The position numbers and the translations under genes were made by a program. From Clostridia bacterium (GTDB taxonomy: Bacteria > Bacillota > Clostridia > Oscillospirales > Acutalibacteraceae), in assembly GCA_017518415.1 (NCBI GenBank), contig JAFWVC010000109.1, positions 1 through 44,046 of the forward strand: DNA of 44,046 nt. The letters run 5' to 3'. This document shows, in pieces, positions 1 through 5,952 of this stretch. The notes under the pieces were generated by a model. That model was not told the origin of the DNA, did no database searches, and saw only the letters and a program-made list of their open reading frames with translations. Within the stretch, counting starts at the first letter, position 1; each line of letters starts with the position of its first letter.

Positions 1-380
1 CCTATGTCCTGCTTGTTCAGGCGAATGATGTACGGAACCTCCGTCGGGAAATAGAACACGTCGACCTCACTGTCGGCGTCAAACGTCACGGTAACGGAGG
101 TCAGCGGCACTTTGTCGATGGTGTACGGCGAAAAGCCGAGGATGGACGGGCTTCGCTGCGTAATGGGCGCGGACCCCTGCGGCATATTGGCCACGAACGC
201 CGGGAAAGGCTCCGTGCCTTTATGGTCAGGCCTGTCTTCGTCGTAATAATAGTAATGAATGATAGCCGTCACCACACCGCCGGACTCGTCAGCATACGCG
301 ACTAAACTGACGAAAACCGGCAGCAACAGCAAAATACATATTAAGATGACAAGAACCGATCTGGTGGATCTCATGCGCAT
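1..380 (-). CDS. Secreted/surface protein of the sipW cluster (partial, C-terminus outside window)
   Basis: The reading frame runs from ATG at 380 off the left edge of the window, so only about 126 N-terminal residues are visible. It opens with a basic MRMRSTRS stretch and a long hydrophobic core (about residues 9-28), then SLVAYADES, which looks like a standard Sec signal peptide with cleavage after AYA. The mature part starts with an unusual run of tyrosines (IHYYYYDED). I do not recognise a family. AAGGAG lies 10 bases before the start. It follows two SipW-type cargo candidates in the same direction 26 bases downstream of the previous stop, so it is probably the last visible gene of the sipW operon and a surface component. 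Presence and orientation are clear; function is unknown. Confidence 0.7.
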   Translation of the reverse strand, partial: MRMRSTRSVLVILICILLLLPVFVSLVAYADESGGVVTAIIHYYYYDEDRPDHKGTEPFPAFVANMPQGSAPITQRSPSILGFSPYTIDKVPLTSVTVTFDADSEVDVFYFPTEVPYIIRLNKQDI

Positions 381-406
381 CTTACACGTACTCCTTCGGT
401 GAACGG

Positions 407-982
407 TCAATCCTCAAAAAAGACGCCCCAGGCATCATAAATGGCGGGTATGATATCGTCGGCGTCGGTCGTACCGACGGCCTGAATGGTCTGCGCCAGC
501 AGCTCGACGTGCAGGGTATACCCCTCGGGGCCCGCCTGCAACTGTTTGAGCTTGTGCGCATCGTCGATAAACGCGGGCGAAAGCGCCCCGCTCTGCACCG
601 GCGTGGTGCAGTAATAGTATCCGCTGGCGCTGTGGTACTGCCAGGCGGCTGTGTTATATTCGAGCGAATAGTCGGTACCGACAAAGGGCTGCTGCCCGTA
701 CACGTTGCCCGCGCCGTCCTGCCAGGTGGCGATCACCGCCAGGCGCACGTACACGGCGTAACCTGTTGTATCCGCCCGGACGGCGACGTCGGTTTTATAC
801 TTGAAACCGTCCGTATCCGTCAGCACGTTTTCCTCAATGGAGGGGTTGCCGTACAGCGACGGCTGGAAGGTGCTCGTCAGAGGGGGGGATGCTTTGAAGT
901 ATTTTGCAGTCACGCTCTGCGTGACCAAACACACGAACAGCACCGCGACGGTCACAATGATCCACTTGTACTTTTTCAGCAA
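407..982 (-). CDS. SipW-dependent-type exported protein (TasA/camelysin-like cargo candidate)
   Basis: About 191 residues. The N-terminus LKKYKWIIVTVAVLFVCL is a single hydrophobic export segment followed by VTAKYF, which resembles the signal-peptide end of proteins processed by SipW-type peptidases (the xLAKY/TYAYF pattern). The rest is a soluble, Thr/Tyr-rich, likely beta-rich domain with no cysteine pattern except an isolated Cys; no catalytic motif is visible. I chose the TTG at 982 because AGGAGG sits 9 bases upstream; the GTG at 991 would directly abut that ribosome-binding site. It lies between a second similar protein and a secreted protein, downstream of the signal peptidase, which supports a role as a matrix or fibre subunit. 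The role is inferred from context and signal type only. Confidence 0.72.
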   Translation of the reverse strand: MLKKYKWIIVTVAVLFVCLVTQSVTAKYFKASPPLTSTFQPSLYGNPSIEENVLTDTDGFKYKTDVAVRADTTGYAVYVRLAVIATWQDGAGNVYGQQPFVGTDYSLEYNTAAWQYHSASGYYYCTTPVQSGALSPAFIDDAHKLKQLQAGPEGYTLHVELLAQTIQAVGTTDADDIIPAIYDAWGVFFED

Positions 983-1021
983 TCCGGACACCCTCCTTTC
1001 TCCCCTGCTTTTGCGGAGTAC

Positions 1022-1639
1022 TCAGTCTATCTGCACCAGATAGGCGTATACCTCAAACGTAAACGACGCGACGTTTTTCGTAGGATCTGATTTATCCTTA
1101 AACGTGTCGCTGACCATAATTTTGTTGTTTCGGATGATATACTGCACGTTCTGCGGCGTATTCGGCAGAATCGGCTGGTTGTACTTATACATTGTGCCGC
1201 CGTGCTGCGGCGCCAGCTCGGCCGTCGGTAAAAAGCCGGTACCGACGGTATAGGTGACCTCGGCGGGTACGTCGGTGTAGATTTCCACATATAAGGAACA
1301 GGCCGTTTCATTGTTGCCGTCTAAAGCCACAAACGGGTCCTTCGGAATATCGGTACCGGGCAGCACCGCAGTATAGGTATTGCCGCTCACGACGCTGGTC
1401 ATATCCAGCGTATATTGACCGCCGGAAAGCACCGCCTCGTGCTCGCGCACGGCGGCCTGCGCCGTTTTGGCCACGCGTGCCTGATCCAGATACACATATT
1501 TTTGGGCGTATTTGGCCAACAGCCCGCTGCTGAACCGGACCGCCACCAGCGTAACAAGCAACAGGACGGCGGTCAGCCGGAAGATCCTTCCGGGAGAAAG
1601 GCTGCGCGGTTTTGCGCCGCCCGCCGAGGACACGTTCAC
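1022..1639 (-). CDS. SipW-dependent-type exported protein (second cargo candidate)
   Basis: 205 residues from a GTG start with AAGGGAG about 8 bases upstream. Residues 20-35 form a hydrophobic segment followed by SSGLLAKYAQKYVYLDQARVAK, closely matching the SipW-cognate pattern (SG-x-LAKY, then a few residues, then ARVAK) found in TasA/camelysin-like exported proteins. The remaining part is a predicted beta-rich domain, with segments such as VTYTVGTGFL and a C-terminal FTFEVYAYLVQID. It starts 18 bases after the signal-peptidase gene, so the two are almost certainly co-transcribed. In Bacillus the analogous sipW-tasA pair makes amyloid-like matrix fibres; whether this protein polymerises is inference. 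Sequence identity to TasA itself is not obvious. Confidence 0.75.
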   Translation of the reverse strand: MNVSSAGGAKPRSLSPGRIFRLTAVLLLVTLVAVRFSSGLLAKYAQKYVYLDQARVAKTAQAAVREHEAVLSGGQYTLDMTSVVSGNTYTAVLPGTDIPKDPFVALDGNNETACSLYVEIYTDVPAEVTYTVGTGFLPTAELAPQHGGTMYKYNQPILPNTPQNVQYIIRNNKIMVSDTFKDKSDPTKNVASFTFEVYAYLVQID

Positions 1640-1657
1640 AAAACCACTCCCTTTCTT

Positions 1658-2314
1658 TCAGTTTTGCTCGTGAAGGTTGTCCTTTAACTTTTGTATTTCT
1701 TCTTCCAGTTTTTTCTTTTCTCTTCTTCGTCTGATGGCCTGGGTCAGGTATGGCCACTCAAACAGCAGCACGGCCAACAGCAGAACCAGCCCCGTACCGG
1801 GCAAAGATTTGAAAAAGTGCACGACCTTACCAACGTGAGGCACGGAAAACAACAGTTTGCCTTTGATGCTTTTGGTCGGGATCGGCGGGTCCGGAACGTT
1901 GTTCGCATCCCCCTGCGTGACGGCCTGCCGGCCGTCTTCATCCAGTTTGATCAGCCGGTGGATCACCAGCGAATTGCCGTCCTGATAAACGATCACGTCA
2001 TCTTTTTTATAATGAGAGGCGGAAACGATGACAACCATGTCGTCCACATGCAGCGTCGGTTCCATACTGCCGGTGATGATGACGGAAATGCCGATGCCGA
2101 ACGGCATAGGCAGCTTATTGTCCGCCAGGATGCGCGCGTTCCAGCTGAAAAACAGGGAGCTGACGATCACGCTGATGATCACCAGCACAAAGATGCGCAG
2201 CACTTTTTTTGCGCTTATCCTGCCGCGCTCCGTTTTCCGGCCGTCGGCATCGGGCACCGGAGGCGGCGTGCCGGCTGCGTCGGGAGCAGAAGCAGTTCCA
2301 TCTTGATACCGCAC
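1658..2314 (-). CDS. sipW: Signal peptidase I, SipW/ER type
   Basis: Membrane-bound serine protease that removes signal peptides from exported proteins. A first membrane helix (VLRIFVLVIISVIVSSLFF) is followed by the nucleophile motif ITGSMEPTLHVDD. The second conserved box reads LVIHRLI, with His where typical bacterial enzymes have the catalytic Lys; Ser/His is the hallmark of the archaeal/ER/SipW class. A GDANN box follows (TQGDANNVPDPP), then a second membrane helix and a charged, coiled-coil-like tail (about 218 aa in all). The GTG at 2314 is preceded by AGGGGGA at good spacing; an upstream TTG at 2335 is possible. It is first in an operon with two SipW-type cargo candidates, so those are its likely substrates. 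Family assignment is firm; substrates are inferred. Confidence 0.9.
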   Translation of the reverse strand: MRYQDGTASAPDAAGTPPPVPDADGRKTERGRISAKKVLRIFVLVIISVIVSSLFFSWNARILADNKLPMPFGIGISVIITGSMEPTLHVDDMVVIVSASHYKKDDVIVYQDGNSLVIHRLIKLDEDGRQAVTQGDANNVPDPPIPTKSIKGKLLFSVPHVGKVVHFFKSLPGTGLVLLLAVLLFEWPYLTQAIRRRREKKKLEEEIQKLKDNLHEQN

Positions 2315-2350
2315 CGCCGGTCCCCCTTTTTTCAAGACTGCGCCGCCAAG

Positions 2351-2369
2351 TATCGGTTAACTGCCGATA
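2351..2369 (-). promoter_or_regulatory. Hairpin in the sipW 5' leader
   Basis: A 6-bp perfect inverted repeat (TATCGG/CCGATA, 7-base loop) lies in the sipW leader between the promoter and the start codon. No T-run follows, so it is not a terminator. It may stabilise the RNA or be a DNA operator; function is unknown. Confidence 0.3.
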
Positions 2370-2386
2370 TACGCATACATTAAATA

Positions 2387-2415
2387 ATTATATGACGTTT
2401 GTTCTGAATTGTCAA
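2387..2415 (-). promoter_or_regulatory. Sigma-A promoter of the sipW operon
   Basis: On the minus strand a perfect TTGACA (2410-2415) and perfect TATAAT (2387-2392) are separated by 17 bases. They lie about 75 bases upstream of the sipW start in an AT-rich stretch, so basal transcription should be strong unless repressed. Confidence 0.8.
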
Positions 2416-2540
2416 GTTTAAGTAACTATCTACTATAATATAAATATTAAAAAAATAAGAAAAGCCATTGTTTAGTATCACATTGGTTTCCTGCTGTTTT
2501 CTGCCATGTACGGGCGTTTTGTCCGCCGGAAAAATAACAG

Positions 2541-2569
2541 TTGCAATTTCCCGCAAAGTGGTGTATACT
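2541..2569 (+). promoter_or_regulatory. Sigma-A promoter of the M-box/mgtE transcript
   Basis: TTGCAA (2541-2546) and TATACT (2564-2569) with a 17-base spacer on the plus strand. Transcription would start just before the conserved M-box core. The 2416-2540 stretch between this and the divergent sipW promoter is AT-rich and holds no gene that I can support. Confidence 0.65.
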
Positions 2570-2575
2570 TTTTTT

Positions 2576-2740
2576 CGACAACAGATACCCGGTAGGTGAG
2601 GCTACCACAGGGATACGGATTGCTGCCGCAAAGCGGTGGAGACACTGCCAGCAGGCCAACAGATTATGTCGAAGCAAGGCGTAATCTAACGCAGTTTCAT
2701 TGCCCTGCGAAGCTGAAACTTGGACGATGACAAAAAAGGG
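2576..2740 (+). ncRNA. M-box (ykoK leader) magnesium riboswitch
   Basis: The leader contains the conserved M-box core: GGTAGGTGAGGCTACC (about 2591-2606), a GGATACGGATTGCTGCC block, then GCCAGCAGGCCAACAGATTA and a 3' segment with CTTGGACGATGA. This order of GGTGAGGCT, ATACG-x-x-TGCTGCC and GCCAA/CAACAG elements is characteristic of the ykoK/M-box class, which binds Mg2+ ions. It sits directly upstream of mgtE, a Mg2+ transporter, as expected for the class. TTGGACG at 2720-2726 can pair with CGTCCGA at 2761-2767, which is the 5' arm of the following terminator, giving a plausible antiterminator. High Mg2+ should sequester the first strand and allow termination. Boundaries are approximate. Confidence 0.88.
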
Positions 2741-2757
2741 CTTTTTTGCCGTAAAAG

Positions 2758-2796
2758 CGCCGTCCGAGGATTCCGGGCAGGCGTTTTTATTATTTT
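2758..2796 (+). terminator. Riboswitch-controlled intrinsic terminator
   Basis: A stem of CGCC+GTCCG (2758-2766) against CGGGC-A-GGCG (2774-2783), with one bulged A, is followed by a T-rich tract at 2784-2796. It lies between the M-box and the downstream ORFs and overlaps the candidate antiterminator strand, so it is the likely expression platform. Confidence 0.8.
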
Positions 2797-2811
2797 TACG
2801 GAGGTGAGTTT

Positions 2812-2898
2812 ATGGACACGGGAAGTACCGGCGGTATAGTACCACGAAGTAGCGGTGATCGGCCGGCGCGTGCCCATGGCTCGCTCTGCGCCGCGTGA
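2812..2898 (+). CDS. Small leader ORF between M-box and mgtE (28 aa, unknown)
   Basis: An ATG at 2812 is preceded by a near-perfect GGAGGTGA 4 bases upstream and opens a 28-codon frame ending in TGA at 2896-2898. The peptide begins MDTGSTGGIVPRSSG and is rich in Gly, Ser, Arg and Pro; it has no membrane segment. It lies after the riboswitch terminator and 64 bases before mgtE, so it would be translated only when the riboswitch permits read-through. It could be a regulatory leader peptide, as known for other Mg2+-transport operons (MgtL, MgtP), or a chance frame behind an RNA element. I do not recognise a family. Support is the strong ribosome-binding site and position only. Confidence 0.45.
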   Translation: MDTGSTGGIVPRSSGDRPARAHGSLCAA

Positions 2899-2962
2899 CC
2901 CTGTGGTCCCCTATGCCTTCGCTTCCTTTTGCGCACATCTATTTCAGGAGGTATGAAGGAAC

Positions 2963-4315
2963 ATGCTCACACAAATACAAGACCTGCTGGCGGCGCGCAA
3001 GTTTGCACAGATCCATGCCCTGCTGGCGGAAATGAACCCGGCCGACGTGGCCACCCTGTTTGCCGACCTGGAAGAAAAAGATCTTCCCTTGTTATATCGC
3101 CTTTTGCCGAAAGAGCTGGCAGCCGAAGTGTTCGTCTATATGGACAACGATATGCAGGAGCTGCTCATCCGCTCTTTCAGCGATAAGGAACTGAAAGAGA
3201 TCATTGACGATCTGTTCCTGGACGATACCGTTGACCTGGTAGAGGAAATGCCGGCCAACGTCGTATCCCGCATTCTGCGCAGCGCGAACCCCTCCACCCG
3301 CAAGATGATCAACGAGCTGCTGAAGTACCCGGAAGACAGCGCCGGCAGCCTGATGACCATTGAGTACGTGTATTTTCAGAAAAATATCACCGTACGGGAT
3401 GCGATCGCCCGGTTGCGCAAAGTCGGCGTGGATAAAGAAACCATCTACACCTGCTACGTCACGCAGGACAGAGAGCTGATCGGCCTTGTGTCGGTAAAAG
3501 ACCTGCTGCTGGCCTCCGACGACACGATACTGGAAGACATTATGGAGACCAACGTCATCTACGTAGACGCGTATGAGGACAAAGAGACGGTCGCCAACAT
3601 ATTCAGCAAGTACGACTTCATCGCCCTGCCGGTCGTGGACAAAGAACGGCGCCTGGTCGGCATCATCACCGTCGACGACGCCATGGACGTCATGCAGCAA
3701 GAGGCCACCGAAGACATTGAAAAAATGGCCGCTATCACCCCGACGGACAAATCCTACATGCATACCGGCGTATGGGAAACGTGGGGCAAGCGTATCCCCT
3801 GGCTGATGCTGCTGATGATTTCCGCCACTTTTACCGGCATGATCATCACCGGCTTCGAGCAGCGGCTGGCGCACTGCGTGGTGCTGACCGCCTTCATCCC
3901 GATGCTGATGGATACTGCCGGCAACTGCGGCAGCCAGGCGTCGGTCACCGTGATCCGTGCGTTGTCGCTCAACGACATCGACTTTCGCGACACCTTCCGC
4001 GTATTGTGGAAGGAAAGCCGGGTGGCTTTACTGTGCGGCGTGGCGCTGGCCATCGCCAACTTCGGCAAAATGATGCTGATCGACCGGCTGCTGCTGTCCA
4101 ATGACAGCGTTACGCCGTGGATCGCTCTGGTTGTGTGCCTGACGCTGATCGTCACGGTACTGTTTGCCAAGATTGTCGGCTGTACGCTGCCCATTTTGGC
4201 CAAGCGCATCGGCTTTGACCCGGCCGTGATGGCCAGCCCTTTCATTACCACCATCGTGGATGCTCTCTCCCTGCTGGTCTACTTCCGCGTAGCGTCGACG
4301 ATCCTGCCGCTGTAA
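2963..4315 (+). CDS. mgtE: Magnesium transporter MgtE
   Basis: 450 residues, the usual MgtE length, forming a homodimeric Mg2+-selective channel in the cytoplasmic membrane. The order is an acidic helical N-domain (about 1-125, with NPADVATLFADLEEKD and LPKELAAEVF), two CBS domains (about 130-250, which sense cytosolic Mg2+), a connecting helix, then five membrane helices (about 278-450). The conserved GNCGSQ (320-325) and SPFITTIVDA with the pore aspartate (about D433) are present. Start: ATG 2963 with GGAGG 11 bases upstream. It is controlled by the M-box upstream, so low Mg2+ should raise expression. Nothing is missing; the small leader ORF just upstream is the only oddity. Confidence 0.96.
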   Translation: MLTQIQDLLAARKFAQIHALLAEMNPADVATLFADLEEKDLPLLYRLLPKELAAEVFVYMDNDMQELLIRSFSDKELKEIIDDLFLDDTVDLVEEMPANVVSRILRSANPSTRKMINELLKYPEDSAGSLMTIEYVYFQKNITVRDAIARLRKVGVDKETIYTCYVTQDRELIGLVSVKDLLLASDDTILEDIMETNVIYVDAYEDKETVANIFSKYDFIALPVVDKERRLVGIITVDDAMDVMQQEATEDIEKMAAITPTDKSYMHTGVWETWGKRIPWLMLLMISATFTGMIITGFEQRLAHCVVLTAFIPMLMDTAGNCGSQASVTVIRALSLNDIDFRDTFRVLWKESRVALLCGVALAIANFGKMMLIDRLLLSNDSVTPWIALVVCLTLIVTVLFAKIVGCTLPILAKRIGFDPAVMASPFITTIVDALSLLVYFRVASTILPL

Positions 4316-4390
4316 AGCTTTTTAACTTCACAATATACCGGCCGGCGGCCGGTTCGGTCCATTCCACCTTGAAGGAGGAAACTGTACTTT

Positions 4391-5017
4391 ATGATTGGGT
4401 TTTACAATTATACTGTATATGCTACCTACGCCGGGTTCATCTCCGCCGTATGCGGGCTGTATCTGGCCCTGACCGGGCACCCGACCTTCGGTATCATCTG
4501 CCTGCTGGTCTCCGGCTTGTGCGACATGTTTGACGGCAAGATCGCGCGCACCCGCGAGCGCACCAAGGCGGAGCAGCAGTTCGGCATCCAGATCGACTCT
4601 TTGTCGGATCTGGTATGCTTCGGCGTGCTGCCGGCGGTGATCGGTTACGTCATGGGCATGCGGCGGTGGTTTTTTGTGCCGATCCTCGCGCTGTACATGC
4701 TGTGCGCGCTGATCCGCCTGGCCTACTTCAACGTCACCGAGGAGGAACGGCAGACGATCGAAACCGGGACCCGCCGCTTTTATGAAGGGCTGCCGGTCAC
4801 CTCTTCGGCGCTGATTTTTCCGCTGATTTACCTGCTGCGCTTTTTTGTGGAGCCCAAGTGGTTCACCATTATATACGCCGCCGCGCTGCTGATCGTCGCG
4901 GTTGCGTTCATCTCACCCTTCAAACTGCGCAAGCCCGGCATGAAGATGCTGCTGGTCTTTCTGGCCTGCGGGCTGATCGAACTGGCGATTCTGCTTGTGC
5001 TGCGGTACGTATTATGA
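4391..5017 (+). CDS. pssA: CDP-diacylglycerol-serine O-phosphatidyltransferase
   Basis: Makes phosphatidylserine from CDP-diacylglycerol and serine in the membrane. The 208-residue protein is a multi-helix membrane protein with the full CDP-alcohol phosphotransferase signature: D45, D48-G49, A52-R53, then G65, D69 and D73 (DMFDGKIARTRER...GIQIDSLSD). GGAGG precedes the ATG. Its stop overlaps the start of psd by ATGA, so translation is coupled to the next enzyme of the same pathway. A short hairpin (4337-4353) without a T-run lies between mgtE and pssA, so read-through from mgtE is possible. No separate promoter is evident. Confidence 0.95.
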   Translation: MIGFYNYTVYATYAGFISAVCGLYLALTGHPTFGIICLLVSGLCDMFDGKIARTRERTKAEQQFGIQIDSLSDLVCFGVLPAVIGYVMGMRRWFFVPILALYMLCALIRLAYFNVTEEERQTIETGTRRFYEGLPVTSSALIFPLIYLLRFFVEPKWFTIIYAAALLIVAVAFISPFKLRKPGMKMLLVFLACGLIELAILLVLRYVL

Positions 5018-5880
5018 CGAATAACGATAGAAGCCCCCGCCCTACCTGCCGTGTGCAGCAAAGCGGCGGCTTTTTGTCTTTTTTGTACCGAACGGTGCCG
5101 GGGCGGGTGTTGCTGAAACTGCTTACGGCCCGCTGGGTATCCAAAACAGCCGGTTTTGTACTGGACAGGGGCATTTCCCGCTGCGCGATCCCCTCTTTTA
5201 TCAAAAAAAATCATATCGATCTTTCTCTTTACCTGCCGGAAACATATAAAAGCTACAACGCCTGCTTTACCCGGCGCATCCGGCCGGAATGCCGGCCGAT
5301 CGATCCGGATCCGGATTGCCTGATCAGCCCGTGCGACGCCAAACTGTCCGTCTACCCGGTCACGCAGGACAGCGTGTTTATGATCAAAGGCGCCCCCTAC
5401 GCCGTGGCGGATCTGATCGGAGACCCGAACGCGGCCGCCCGTTTTGCCGGGGGGACCTGCCTGATCCTCCGGCTGACGGTGGACGATTATCACCGCTACA
5501 TTTACCCCTTCGACGGGCAGCAGACGTCCTCCCGCTTTATTCCGGGCGTGCTGCATACGGTGCAGCCGATCGCGCTCGAGCGGTACAATTTTTACAAACG
5601 CAACTGCCGATGCTGTGCCACGATACAGACCGAGCGTTTCGGCACTGCCGTGATGACGGAGGTGGGCGCGCTGATGGTGGGCCGCATCGTCAACCACAAG
5701 CAGAGCGGCCCGGTCGCCCGCGGAGAAGAAAAAGGCTACTTCTGCTTCGGCGGGTCGACCATCGTGCTGCTGCTGCAGCCCGGCGCGGCCTGCCTCGATG
5801 CGGAATTGACGGACAACACCGCGGCCGGGGCGGAAACCGTCGTGCGCTGCGGCGAAACGATCGGCCGCTGTTCGCGGTGA
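5014..5880 (+). CDS. psd: Phosphatidylserine decarboxylase
   Basis: Converts phosphatidylserine to phosphatidylethanolamine, the step after PssA. The proenzyme (288 aa) cleaves itself at a Gly-Ser bond to form a pyruvoyl group; here the site is FGGST at 245-249, so the Ser at 248 would start the small alpha chain. SPCDAK (about 105-110) and VDDYHRY (about 157-162) match the conserved catalytic blocks. The start is the ATG in the ATGA overlap with pssA; a longer open frame from 4858 lies inside pssA in another frame and is not used. Transcription ends at the perfect hairpin at 5914-5938. Clear family member of normal length. Confidence 0.95.
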   Translation: MTNNDRSPRPTCRVQQSGGFLSFLYRTVPGRVLLKLLTARWVSKTAGFVLDRGISRCAIPSFIKKNHIDLSLYLPETYKSYNACFTRRIRPECRPIDPDPDCLISPCDAKLSVYPVTQDSVFMIKGAPYAVADLIGDPNAAARFAGGTCLILRLTVDDYHRYIYPFDGQQTSSRFIPGVLHTVQPIALERYNFYKRNCRCCATIQTERFGTAVMTEVGALMVGRIVNHKQSGPVARGEEKGYFCFGGSTIVLLLQPGAACLDAELTDNTAAGAETVVRCGETIGRCSR

Positions 5881-5913
5881 CCGCTCCCCGCTTTATTCTC
5901 TGCAAAGTAAAAA

Positions 5914-5938
5914 GCCGCGGCTGCTGCCGCGGCTTTTT
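5914..5938. terminator. Bidirectional terminator between psd and the LtaS-like gene
   Basis: GCCGCGG (5914-5920) and CCGCGGC (5927-5933) form a perfect 7-bp stem with A-rich sequence before it and TTTTT after it. The two convergent genes end on either side, so it can serve both. Confidence 0.85.
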
Positions 5939-5952
5939 CATATAGCCCGGGG

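Noticed and set aside
2447..2877. Minus-strand open frames 2447-2677 and 2686-2877
   Set aside because: They are antisense to the M-box leader and lack a ribosome-binding site or motifs.
4337..4353. Hairpin between mgtE and pssA as a terminator
   Set aside because: The stem is good but no T-run follows, so I do not call it a terminator.
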